Shown piece by piece: positions 7,826-17,100 of a stretch of 64,000 bases of DNA. The DNA comes from Candidatus Cloacimonadota bacterium (GTDB lineage Bacteria > Cloacimonadota > Cloacimonadia > Cloacimonadales > Cloacimonadaceae), in contig JAKOXG010000018.1 of the NCBI GenBank assembly GCA_029781115.1, positions 1 through 64,000 of the forward strand, in the 5' to 3' direction. Position 1 is the stretch's first letter, and each line of letters opens with the position of its first letter. Below the pieces are notes generated by a model. It was not told the origin of the DNA and ran no database searches. It saw only the letters and a program-made list of their open reading frames with translations. Both the position numbers and the translations under genes were made by a program.

Positions 7826-8584
7826 ATGAACAGCTATATAGACCCCAGTGCTAAGCTGGGCAAAGACGTAACTTTAGGCCACAATGTGGTGATCATGCAA
7901 GACGTGATTATCGGTGACGGCTGTCTGATCGGCAACAACGTCGTGATCCATGCCGGCAGTCAGATAGGCGAAGCTGTGAGGATGGACGATAACGTCATCA
8001 TCGGCAAAAGGCCGCTTTCCTCACCCCGCAGCATCTTCAAAGTTCCCACAGACCTCAAGCCCGCTGTAATCGGCTCTTTCTGTCAGATTGGCGCCAACGT
8101 GGTAATCTACTGCCAATGCGAGATTGGCGAGCGCAACCTGATCGCTGATTTGGCTACCATCCGTGAAAACGTGAAGATAGGCGACCTCAATATCATCGGC
8201 CGCAATGTAGCGATCGAAAACTTCGTCACCATCGGCAGTCGCAACAAGTTTGAGACAAACTCTTATATCACAGCCTATTCCGAGGTGGAAGACTACTGCT
8301 TTGTAGCTCCCGGCGTAGTCACCTCAAACGACAATTACATGGCCCGAGACCCCGAACGCTTCAACCATTTCAAAGGCGTTACGATGAAGACCGGCTCTCG
8401 CATCGGAGCGGCAGCCACGATCTTGCCCGGCAAAGTATTGCATCCTGACGCCGCAGTCGCTGCAGCAGCGGTACTCACCAAGGATGCCCAACCCGAGGTG
8501 ATCCATCTGGGCAGCCCCGCCAAACCCTTCAGGGAAGTGCCCGAGGCTCAGCTCTTAAAGAACAATTTGGACAAAAAACAATGA
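7826..8584 (+). CDS. Left-handed beta-helix sugar N-/O-acyltransferase
   Basis: The product (252 residues from ATG 7826, behind GGAGG) is built of hexapeptide repeats from about residue 6 to 230: repeated (I/V)-G-x-x-x-x such as I-G-D-G-C-L-I-G-N-N and I-G-E-R-N-L-I. The family transfers acetyl or other acyl groups from CoA or ACP onto sugars and forms trimers. A loop with S-N-D-N-Y-M near residue 168 and the final S-P-A-K-P-F-R-E-V-P are as in UDP-sugar N-acetyltransferases (WlbB/PglD-like) rather than LpxA. Its stop overlaps the start of the glycosyltransferase (ATGA). The upstream ATG at 7811 has no ribosome site. Substrate is unknown; surface-glycan synthesis is likely from the neighbours. 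Confidence 0.8.
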   Translation: MNSYIDPSAKLGKDVTLGHNVVIMQDVIIGDGCLIGNNVVIHAGSQIGEAVRMDDNVIIGKRPLSSPRSIFKVPTDLKPAVIGSFCQIGANVVIYCQCEIGERNLIADLATIRENVKIGDLNIIGRNVAIENFVTIGSRNKFETNSYITAYSEVEDYCFVAPGVVTSNDNYMARDPERFNHFKGVTMKTGSRIGAAATILPGKVLHPDAAVAAAAVLTKDAQPEVIHLGSPAKPFREVPEAQLLKNNLDKKQ

Positions 8585-9297
8585 AAGCTTTAGTAATCAT
8601 CCCCACTTACAACGAGATCGAAAACATCGACAAGATGATCAAAGCCGTGCTCAGCCAAGACCCAAACATAGATATTCTGATCATTGACGACAACTCCCCG
8701 GACGGAACCGCAGATGTGGTAAAAACCGTCATGGAGACCAACGACAGGGTCAAACTGATCGAGCGCAGCGGCAAGCTGGGACTGGGTTCCGCCTATGTGA
8801 GAGGCTTTGAATATGCCCTGGCCAACGGCTACGAATACATCTTGGAGATGGACGCAGATTTCTCTCACAATCCCAACGACTTGCCTCGCCTTTTGGAAGC
8901 GGCAAAGACCAACGACCTCGTGATCGGTTCCCGCTATGTCCACGGCGTAAACATCATCAATTGGCCCTTCAGGCGCCTCTTGATCAGCTATTTCGCCTCC
9001 AAATATGTATACTACATCACCCGCATGCCTATCAAAGACCCCACTGGGGGATTCAAATGCTTCCGCCGCAAGGTATTGGAGAGCATCAACCTCAAGGAAA
9101 TACTCTCCGACGGCTATTCCTTCCAAGTCGAGATGAACTTCCGCACCTGGGTGAAAGGATTCAGGATCAAGGAAGTGCCGATCGTCTTCACCGAGAGGAT
9201 CGGCGGTGTCTCCAAGATGTCCAAACAGATTGTCTGGGAAGCAGTTTGGATGGTTTGGCGTCTGCAATTTATGAAGCTGATGGGAAAAATTAGATAG
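8581..9297 (+). CDS. Polyprenol-phosphate mannose/glucose synthase, GT2
   Basis: 238 residues, a soluble GT2 enzyme of the dolichol-phosphate mannosyltransferase type that moves a sugar from a nucleotide donor to a polyprenyl phosphate. Seen are V-I-I-P-T-Y-N-E at the N-terminus, I-I-D-D-N-S-P-D-G-T, and the metal-binding D-A-D-F-S-H-N-P at 91-98, all hallmarks of this group. The C-terminal half has D-P-T-G-G-F-K-C-F and F-T-E-R-I-G-G-V-S-K-M. There is no membrane anchor domain, so it is the short bacterial form. It overlaps the preceding acyltransferase by 4 bases and is followed 13 bases later by a small exported protein. Confidence 0.85.
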   Translation: MKALVIIPTYNEIENIDKMIKAVLSQDPNIDILIIDDNSPDGTADVVKTVMETNDRVKLIERSGKLGLGSAYVRGFEYALANGYEYILEMDADFSHNPNDLPRLLEAAKTNDLVIGSRYVHGVNIINWPFRRLLISYFASKYVYYITRMPIKDPTGGFKCFRRKVLESINLKEILSDGYSFQVEMNFRTWVKGFRIKEVPIVFTERIGGVSKMSKQIVWEAVWMVWRLQFMKLMGKIR

Positions 9298-9310
9298 GAG
9301 GTGCCCCACC

Positions 9311-9775
9311 ATGAAGACCAAACATTGCCTTATCTTACTGCTGCTGCTGATCTTGGCTTCAGGGCTCTTCGCTCAACCCAAAATCCCCAGGATGTATGTG
9401 CGCAAGCTTGTCTTGGACAACGGCAAGCTACCCTTTGTAACTTGGCTTGACAAGGTCTCCGCACCCGAATACCTCCTGGAAGCCTGGATCACAGACCGCC
9501 CCTTCGACCTGCTGAGCACAGACACGCACACCGTTCACCACTTAGCCGTGAGCCAAGTGGGCGACGGTGTCAAGTTCCCCTTCACCGTAATTGCCAAGCT
9601 GCAATTGGGCAACTTCAAATTTCACTGGAACCCCGGCGAGACCATCCACTTCCGGCTGACGCACAAGGAGAGTGGCCAAGTAAAGGAATGGGAAGAGGTG
9701 ATCCCTGAAGGCTCATACCTGATGAAGCACCTTGATGACCCCATCGTCATCCCGCCATATTCCAAAGATAAGTAA
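9311..9775 (+). CDS. Exported protein of unknown function
   Basis: 154 residues starting with a clear Sec signal peptide ([20 protein letters not shown], cleavage near A-Q). ATG 9311 follows a strong AGGAGG. The mature part is beta-rich with no recognised domain; [15 protein letters not shown] could be a beta-sandwich edge. No lipobox is seen. It lies between a glycosyltransferase and ruvB, 2 bases before the latter, so it is part of the same transcript. A periplasmic or surface role is the only safe statement. Confidence 0.6.
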   Translation: MKTKHCLILLLLLILASGLFAQPKIPRMYVRKLVLDNGKLPFVTWLDKVSAPEYLLEAWITDRPFDLLSTDTHTVHHLAVSQVGDGVKFPFTVIAKLQLGNFKFHWNPGETIHFRLTHKESGQVKEWEEVIPEGSYLMKHLDDPIVIPPYSKDK

Positions 9776-9777
9776 GC

Positions 9778-10797
9778 ATGTTACAACGCTTTAACGATCC
9801 CATAGAAACGATACAGGACCAGGAGTTTGACCGCGCCTTGAGGCCGCAAACCCTCAAGGAATTCATTGGTCAAAGCCACATTAAACAGCTGCTGGACATC
9901 TCCATCCAGGCCGCCAAGCTGAGGAAAGAACCGCTGGACCACGTTCTTCTCTACGGGCCTCCCGGCTTGGGCAAAACCACGTTAGCCCAGATCATCGCCA
10001 AAGAACTGGGCGTCAACATCACCGTGAGCAGCGGCCCCGTGATGGAAAAGCCCGGCGATCTGGCCGGCATCCTCACCAATTTACAAAGCCATGAAGTGCT
10101 CTTCATCGATGAAATACACAGGCTTTCACATGTGATCGAGGAATACATCTACCCCGCCATCGAGGATTTCAAAATGGAGCTCATCTTGGACAGCGGCCCT
10201 AGCGCACGCACCATCAAGATAGATGTAGAACCATTTACGCTGATTGGCGCCACCACCAGAGCCGGCCTGCTTACTCCGCCTTTGCGAGACCGCTTTGGCA
10301 TTGTCCTGAGGCTGGATTATTACGACCTCGATTCCATCTGCAAGATCATCAAGCGCAGTGCGCACATCCTGGACATGCCCATCGAAGATGAAGGCATCTT
10401 GGAGATGGCAAAACGCTCGCGTGGCACGCCCCGCATTGCGAACCGTCTGCTCAGAAGAGTGAGGGATTTTGCCCAAATCAAGGGCGACGGCATCATCACC
10501 AAAGAGATTGCCGATGCATCACTTGAGATGTTACAGGTGGATCACGCCGGCTTGGACGAGATGGATAAACGCTTGCTGCTCACGATCATAGAAAACTATC
10601 GGGGTGGCCCCGTCGGCATCAAAACTTTAGCCACGGCGATTGGTGAAGATGCAGACACCATCGAGGAAATCCTGGAGCCCTACCTGGTTCAACAGGGTTT
10701 TTTGGATCGCAGCCCCCAAGGGCGTCGCGCCACCCACAAAGCCTATTCCCATTTTGGTATTTCGCCAACTAATGCACAGACGGAGATCTTTGAATGA
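9778..10797 (+). CDS. ruvB: Holliday junction branch migration helicase RuvB
   Basis: 339 residues, full length. RuvB is the AAA+ motor that drives branch migration with RuvA at Holliday junctions. Walker A is G-P-P-G-L-G-K-T-T at 60-68, Walker [10 protein letters not shown] near 109, sensor 1 region G-A-T-T-R-A-G-L-L and arginine finger in P-L-R-D-R-F-G. The C-terminal winged helix ends [13 protein letters not shown] follows the upstream stop by two bases and has only a weak ribosome site. RuvA and RuvC are not in the window. Confidence 0.97.
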   Translation: MLQRFNDPIETIQDQEFDRALRPQTLKEFIGQSHIKQLLDISIQAAKLRKEPLDHVLLYGPPGLGKTTLAQIIAKELGVNITVSSGPVMEKPGDLAGILTNLQSHEVLFIDEIHRLSHVIEEYIYPAIEDFKMELILDSGPSARTIKIDVEPFTLIGATTRAGLLTPPLRDRFGIVLRLDYYDLDSICKIIKRSAHILDMPIEDEGILEMAKRSRGTPRIANRLLRRVRDFAQIKGDGIITKEIADASLEMLQVDHAGLDEMDKRLLLTIIENYRGGPVGIKTLATAIGEDADTIEEILEPYLVQQGFLDRSPQGRRATHKAYSHFGISPTNAQTEIFE

Positions 10798-10906
10798 TTC
10801 CTGCAGCCGCCCGCAGCTCAGGATAAGCTCTTAGCAGCCCACTTTTGATGATGACAGGTTATCCTCTCCGCCACGCCCTCAACCTGCAAATCCGTGCGTT
10901 TGATTT

Positions 10907-12169
10907 ATGAGCTATAGAGCCAATATCACCAGCAATCTCATCAACAAGATCCTGCATTTGGTGCTGGGCTTTGTCGGCAGCATCATCATCGCCAGGGTCT
11001 TGGGCCCCGCAGGTCAGGGTTACGTAGCTTACATCACCTTAGTTTTCACCATGATAGGCAGTTACGGTCATCTTGGCCTCAACAATGCGGTGATGTATTT
11101 TTACAAACGCAAGAAGATACCCGCAAATCATCTCTATTACGTAAACACCACCTTCCTGACCCTGATCTTCTTCATCATTGCAGCCATTGTTTTGACGCTG
11201 AAGAAGCTGGACTTGATCCTGCCTGATTACCCCATAAGCTGGGTTTTGGGTGGCTTGGTATTGGTGATCGCCAGCTTCTATTATTACAACAACTACTCTT
11301 GGTATATTGCCAACGAACACATCCGCCAAGCAAACAGGCGCAACATCGCCGTCTTCCTCCTCAAATCCTTGGCTATCATTATCTTGGGCATCTTCAATGC
11401 CGGCTATTTCTATTGGGTCTCTGTAGCCACGATGTTTTTGAATGCGGCATTCCTGCATGCCGGCCTCAGGAAAGGCATTAAGTTTCGCTGGGACTTTGAC
11501 CTCATCAAGCGTGAATATGCCTACGGATTCATCATCTTTTTGGCGGCTGCCTTTGACCATCTGCACCTCAGGGTCGACCAGCTTTACATCAACGCCATGT
11601 TGGGCAACGCTCAGCTTGGGATTTACACCCTTTCCGTCACCTTGAGCGAGCTGATGTTCATGGTGCCCGCCAGCATCACCACCGCCCTCACAGCGCGGCT
11701 CTACAACCTCAACGACGAACACAGCAGCGCCGACATCATGGCCAAAACCTTCAAAATAACCCTCTACGTATGCGTAGCTTTGGCTCTGCTGGCCATTCCC
11801 GCCTCTTTTCTCATCCCTCTTGTCTATGGAAAGGACTTTACCGCAGCCATTTACAGCACTCTCATCCTGATGCCGGGAGTAGTATTTGCCTCCCTGGCGC
11901 GGGTTGCGACGCCTTACTTCTTCACCTCCGGCAGACCGAAGGTACACATGGTAGTCGCCCTCACTGCCCTGATAATCAACTGCATTCTAAACTACCCTTT
12001 CATCCGCCTTTGGGGCATCAACGGCGCAGCCTTAGCATCCACATTTTCTTACTTTGTCTATGGCTGCTCCTACATCTACATCCTCACCTGCAAAGAGGGA
12101 TTCAAGATGCGTGACCTCGTTTACCTCAGAGCCTCGGAGATAAAAGACCTGCTCAGGAGAAGAGCATGA
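10907..12169 (+). CDS. Polysaccharide flippase, Wzx/MATE-like
   Basis: 420 residues with about 12 hydrophobic helices, of the oligosaccharide flippase family that moves lipid-linked glycan units across the inner membrane. The N-terminus (N-K-I-L-H-L-V-L-G-F-V-G-S-I-I-I-A-R-V-L-G-P) and the paired-helix spacing are typical, including the R-V-L-G-P-x-G-x-G at the end of helix 1. ATG 10907 has no clear Shine-Dalgarno; the 109 bases before it, after ruvB, hold nothing recognisable. It overlaps the next gene by 4 bases (ATGA). With the glycosyltransferase and acyltransferase upstream it supports a surface-glycan role. Confidence 0.85.
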   Translation: MSYRANITSNLINKILHLVLGFVGSIIIARVLGPAGQGYVAYITLVFTMIGSYGHLGLNNAVMYFYKRKKIPANHLYYVNTTFLTLIFFIIAAIVLTLKKLDLILPDYPISWVLGGLVLVIASFYYYNNYSWYIANEHIRQANRRNIAVFLLKSLAIIILGIFNAGYFYWVSVATMFLNAAFLHAGLRKGIKFRWDFDLIKREYAYGFIIFLAAAFDHLHLRVDQLYINAMLGNAQLGIYTLSVTLSELMFMVPASITTALTARLYNLNDEHSSADIMAKTFKITLYVCVALALLAIPASFLIPLVYGKDFTAAIYSTLILMPGVVFASLARVATPYFFTSGRPKVHMVVALTALIINCILNYPFIRLWGINGAALASTFSYFVYGCSYIYILTCKEGFKMRDLVYLRASEIKDLLRRRA

Positions 12170-13743
12170 AGATTCAACTCGCCACCTGGCACACTCCCAA
12201 TTGGTCCAGCACCAATCAGATACACTGCCGCGGACATCTCATCGACAGCGCAGGAAAGATATATCAGCATGCTGAACTCTGCCAGCTTTTGAGCAGGGTG
12301 AAGTCCAGAAATGATCTGGAGCAGATTTTGGAGGGTACCAGCGGTCATTTTGCTATCATCATCGAGCTGGATAATGAGGTCTTAGCCGCTGTTGACCACG
12401 CTTCCACCATCCCCTTGTATTATAGTGACACCTGCATCAGCGACGACGCTTTAGCCATTCCTTCAGCACGAGAAACCCCCGAGGATGCCAAAAACCAATA
12501 CCTCCTCAGCGGCTATCTGATCGGCAACCGCACCCTTTATAACGACGTCTTTATCATCCCCGCCGGCAACATCCTCACACTCAGTAAAGACCAGCCGCAA
12601 GCCTCTCTGCATCAATACTATACCTACAGTCATACAGAGGGCAGCCAGCAGAGTGAAACCACCATGTTTGACCGCTTGGATGAAGTTCATTACCAAGCCA
12701 TCCAACGCCTGATCCAACATGCGGATGGCCGCCAATTTGCCATCCCCTTGAGCGGTGGCTACGATTCCCGCCTGGTTGCGTTGATGCTTAAGCAACTGGG
12801 ATATAACAACTTGCTGGCCTATTCCTACGGCAATCCCCGCAGCCGCGAAACGCACATCTCCAAAGCAGTTGCCGCCCATCTGGGCATCCCCTATCACTTT
12901 GTGGTAATCACAGCCAAAGACTGGTTTGAAGGCTACCAAAGCGATGAGCGCAAGGACTATTACCAAAAATGCGGCATGATCGCTGGCAAACCCTATATGC
13001 AAGACTGGCTGGCAGTTAGAAGCCTGAAGGCAAAAGGCGTGCTACACGCTGATGCCATCATCACTCCCGGGCACAGCGGCGACTTTCTGGAAGGAACCCT
13101 CATCCCAGCCCTGTTTGTGGAGAGGGACGGACTGGACAGGGAGATGGTGCTAAACCAAATCTATAAGCAGGCATACCGCCGTTGGCCTCATCCGGACAAA
13201 TACTCCCGGGAAATCAAGCAGCAGATTTGCTCATACCTGCAACTCCCTGAGCGGATGAGCGGCGAAGCGGCAGCCAGCTTTCTGGAGCAGTTTTTCTGGC
13301 AGCATCTGCAAGCCAAAAACTACCTCAGTGGCACCCTGATCTATGAATTTTTCGGCTTTGGCTGGACTTTGCCCTGGTGGGATAAGGGGCTCTTGGAATA
13401 CTGGCGCAGAGTTCCCCTGAACCTGCGCTACAAGCGCCAACTCTACAAACGCTATGTGCAAGAGCGACAACACATTGACATCCCCGTCTATTACAAGCAG
13501 TATCTGCCGGTGAGAGCCTATGAATGGTATATGCGAAGAAAGAGTGGCCACGCCTATGATGCACGCTGGCATCGCTTTGCGGACTTGCGCAAGGATAAAG
13601 ATGCACGGGTAGCAAGCTTGATCCCCACCGGTGTGACTCTGCCCGGCTTCATCGACCCCCAAACCCGCATTGCGGATTGCGATCTCAATGGCTTGCAGGC
13701 TTTGGTTGCTTTAGTGACGATTCTGCAGAGAAGCGCACCCTGA
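12166..13743 (+). CDS. Asparagine-synthase-like amidotransferase, no glutaminase cysteine
   Basis: 525 residues. The C-terminal half has the ATP-pyrophosphatase loop S-G-G-Y-D-S (196-201) and a following A-Y-S-Y-G-N-P-x-S-R-E, as in AsnB. The N-terminal glutaminase-like domain (to about residue 155) lacks the catalytic Cys at position 2 (sequence starts M-K-I-Q-L), so it cannot use glutamine in the usual way. Such proteins in glycan clusters adenylate an acid and transfer an amino group or a sugar; the substrate is not predictable. It overlaps the flippase by 4 bases and ends at a strong terminator. Confidence 0.75.
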   Translation: MKIQLATWHTPNWSSTNQIHCRGHLIDSAGKIYQHAELCQLLSRVKSRNDLEQILEGTSGHFAIIIELDNEVLAAVDHASTIPLYYSDTCISDDALAIPSARETPEDAKNQYLLSGYLIGNRTLYNDVFIIPAGNILTLSKDQPQASLHQYYTYSHTEGSQQSETTMFDRLDEVHYQAIQRLIQHADGRQFAIPLSGGYDSRLVALMLKQLGYNNLLAYSYGNPRSRETHISKAVAAHLGIPYHFVVITAKDWFEGYQSDERKDYYQKCGMIAGKPYMQDWLAVRSLKAKGVLHADAIITPGHSGDFLEGTLIPALFVERDGLDREMVLNQIYKQAYRRWPHPDKYSREIKQQICSYLQLPERMSGEAAASFLEQFFWQHLQAKNYLSGTLIYEFFGFGWTLPWWDKGLLEYWRRVPLNLRYKRQLYKRYVQERQHIDIPVYYKQYLPVRAYEWYMRRKSGHAYDARWHRFADLRKDKDARVASLIPTGVTLPGFIDPQTRIADCDLNGLQALVALVTILQRSAP

Positions 13744-13769
13744 TTTGACCGTCTTTACCGGTGAAGTTT

Positions 13770-13792
13770 AGCCCCGTTAAGGGGCTTTTTTT
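13770..13792 (+). terminator. Rho-independent terminator
   Basis: AGCCCC-GTTAA-GGGGCT followed by a run of seven T, 26 bases after the stop of the asparagine-synthase-like gene. It closes the 7826-13743 plus-strand run. Confidence 0.85.
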
Positions 13793-13816
13793 GTTTGCCC
13801 CAAACTTGAGGCCTGA

Positions 13817-14035
13817 GCAAATATTGACTTTCCGCATAGCCTGACCTCCCTCAAAAAGGTGCCTCAGCTCCCACTCCCCTCTGCCTCCTAACTGCCTGCT
13901 TTCTTACTCCTTACTTACTCGAGGAGCAGGAGAGCAGCAGGGAAGGAGTAGGGAAGCCGCATGGAATCGGCATTTGAGGAGGGTCGAAAACAGCAGTTTT
14001 CTATCACCTGATTCTGCAAGATAGTCAAATATTGC
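13817..14035 (-). repeat. ~220 bp intergenic repeat, copy 1 (MITE-like)
   Basis: The outer ends are inverted: GCAAATATTGAC at 13817-13828 and GTCAAATATTGC at 14024-14035. Inside, in minus orientation, it shares with the two other copies the block AAAGCAGGCAGTTAGGAGG (13884-13902) and a second block around 13957-13987 resembling CCTCAAATGCC plus CATGCGG. Length 219 against 221 and 218 bp. No open reading frame is supported within. Confidence 0.75.
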
Positions 14036-14127
14036 AAAACCGCCTCGTTTATCCGCCTCCAGAGCTCAGCCACAATCACCTACTATTTTCATAGGAGATT
14101 AGTCGCAGTTTACATAACGCAAAGAAG

Positions 14128-14154
14128 AGCCCCGCAGGATTTACCCACGGGGCT
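14128..14154 (-). terminator. Rho-independent terminator of the C25 peptidase gene
   Basis: AGCCCCG and CGGGGCT pair around a 13-base loop, 28 bases past the stop of the minus-strand peptidase. The tail read on the minus strand is CTTCTTTGC, moderately T-rich. Confidence 0.65.
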
Positions 14155-14181
14155 TGATATATCTGTTTTACAGCAGCTGTT

Positions 14182-17100
14182 TTATTTCATCAACATCATC
14201 TTCTTGGTGCTGGTGTAGTCTCCCACCTGCATTTTGTAGAAGTAGATTCCGCTGGAAACGCTGTTCCCATGCTGGTCTTGACCGTTCCAAGTGGTGCGGT
14301 GTTCGCCTTTGGGCAGGGTATCGTTGACCAGAGTTTTCACCAGTTGGCCTTTGAGGTTGTAGATTTCAATCTTCACCTTTGCCGTCTCTTTGAGGCTGTA
14401 GGCTATGTTTGTGGTGGGGTTGAAGGGATTTGGGAAGTTGCCTTTCAGGGCGGTGATGACCTGCTGCACGTTGTCATCGTTTGATACTGCCGTGCCTTCG
14501 CCACTGAGGTTGATGACGACGTTGGGTTCCGTAGCGTCCGTAATGATGGTCAGGCTTTCATTGAACACTCCCACACTCAAGGGCACAAAGCCGACGTTGA
14601 GCTCCATGAAGCCTTTGGGTGAGAGCACGATATTCATGCCTTGGTGCCGCTGTCCTGAGTCGTCGATCAGGCTGAACGGTTCCGGGACTTCGGCATGACC
14701 GAGCAAGACGGAAGTGCTTGGATTGCTGATAAATAGAGTTTGGCAGGCTTCCTCGCCCACGGGTATCGCTCCAAAAACCAGCTCACGCTGCTCTATATTC
14801 ACGATGGGCGGATCCATGACCTCGCCGGTGGTGGGGAATGCGATGTCATCGATCCAGGCGCAATCCTGCAAGCTGCTGGTCATGCTGTCTTTGGAATATT
14901 CCCATTTGTAGGTGTTCATGCCGGCAGGCGTGGTGTAGGTAACCTGACTCCAGCCATCCGTTGTTCCGCTCCATTGGCCTTGGAGATTGTCATTGATGTA
15001 AAACTTGAGCCAGTCAAAGTTGTATTCGGAAGAGACTTTCTTCCAGAAGGAGATGACTCCGGGTGATTCGCTATTGAGGGTCACGCTCATGGTGGTGGCT
15101 TGGTTGTGGCTGATAGTGGGTGATTTGGCAGCAAAAGAGCTGTTGTAGCTGGATGCTGCCGTGGGTGTCCATTCTCCATTGGTGAAGAGCCAGGGGAATT
15201 GGTTCAATCCGCCTTCAAAGGTTTCCTGCACCTGTCCCAAGCTGAGGCTGTAGGTTCTGGCGGTGCTGTATTCGCCACCGAAGGCCATGGTGGTCATATT
15301 GACGATGGTTCCCACGGGAATCTGTGAGCTGAAGGTGATTGTGTAAGCCAAATCCACTTCTGCGTTCGCTTCCAGAGTGCTGAATTCTATCGACACGGGC
15401 TCGGCAATGTGAAAGACATCGTTTACCACCATAAAGCCGCTCAGATTGTTGATTGCAGCGTGGCCGTTATTGTGGATTTTAAAGAAAATATTTACCGTCT
15501 CACCGGGATCAAGAGCCTCATTGCCATTGCCCAGGACGTCGTCCACAGTCACATCACCAAACTCCAGCTTGGGGGCATTGATGATCAGGTTGCGGGTATA
15601 AGTAAACTCTTCCTGAGCTGCGGTGGTGATCTGCAGTTCCAAGCCCACTACATGTTGATCGGGAACGTTGTTGGCAATCTGGAGCTCAAATCCCTGCACG
15701 GTAGCACCGGAGCTGTGCGCCTCGATGAGTGACACTTGATCTTGGCTGTTGAGCAGGCTGACGTAAGGGCTATCGAGGGTGATATTCAGTAACACGTTCT
15801 CTGCGTTGTCGTTACCCACGTTGTTCAAATCAAAGTGCAGGGTGACGGTTTCGCCATATTCTGCGACGTTGTTGTTGTCGTCAACCACAGTCATATCGCC
15901 CAAGCAGATGTAAGCTCCATCTGCAGGGATGACGGAGAGGGTTGTCACCAGGGATTCGTGATTGGGAGCAGTGATAGTGAGGATGAGGTCCATAGGTTGC
16001 TCGGGAAGCACGTCCAGAGTGAGAGCTGCGAGACCGGCAGCGTTTGCAATTCCGTGAGCATAGACCACTCCGTCTGCATAGAGGGTGACTCTTGCGCCGG
16101 GAACGGTGGTCACGGAGAAGGTATCCATACCCATCAAGAGGTTTTCCATATAGGTTGCGGTGAGGGGCACGGGAATTTTGCTGCGCACCATCATGGAAGC
16201 GTCGCCAAAGATGTGCCAGTTTTTGTATTCATCGCTCCCTCTGCTGCCATATACTTCGATCATCTTGGAAGAGGCGTTGTAGCAAAGGCCGCCGAGGGTG
16301 TATTTGCTTTCGTTTACCAGAAGGTCTGCAAACTCATCCTGAGCTCTCATGGGTGGCGACCAGTCCTGGTTGACGGTGCTGGCATACATGGCGACGGCAC
16401 CGGTGGGGTTGCCGGTAACATCGTTTTTAGCTCTCAGCCACGCTTCCGCGAAGCAGGTGCGCGAGACGAAGTTTCCATTCAGACAGGCTACGCTGAAGAT
16501 GATGGGGAGCTTGTTGTCGTTGGTAAGCATGTTTACGTGGCTGTTGCTGAATCCGGTGGTGCCCCATCTGTCATCGAGGCCGTGCCCCACATAGTTGATG
16601 AGGCTGCGTCCGGCATTGACGTTGTTGCTCACTTGGGTGGCGTTGGCTCCCATGGTTTGGTAGAGCTGATCTACCGTGGAAAAGCCGTAGTTGAGCAGTT
16701 TGCCACGGATGATTTCCATGTGTTGCTGATCGCTCTCGCCGTTGTCTCCCTGACCGCCTCCGCCTTCATTGGATGCGATTCCCATGCCTTGGATGAGCCA
16801 GGTATCGGATGCGTCTCTATCACGCTCATATTCTACCACCTTTCTCACCTGGATCTGCATTTGGGCTGCACTTTCAGCGGAGAAGCGGCTCACGTAGATG
16901 TCCGGATAGCTGTCATTTCCCGCCAAAAGTGCATAAGAGGGGTCTGAACCACCGTATTGATGCGTGAGGGAGGGAACCTGCTGTGAGTCACCCATGATCT
17001 GGACAAACATGAGGCCGTTGTTTTGATTGTATTGGTTTTGGATGTAAGTCTTGATGTTGGAAGCGGAGGGACCGGCTACTGAAACGTCGACCACATCAAC

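Larger units (their letters stand above)
13744..14181. other. Convergent intergenic region (438 bases), no gene
   Basis: It holds, in order, the plus-strand terminator at 13770, repeat copy 1 at 13817-14035, a palindrome CCTACTATTTTCATAGG at 14079-14095, and the minus-strand terminator at 14128. The genes on both sides end here. Nothing coding is seen. Confidence 0.8.

Noticed and set aside
13744-14181. CRISPR array from the repeated blocks
   Set aside because: The repeats are single large copies at distant sites, not short direct repeats with spacers.
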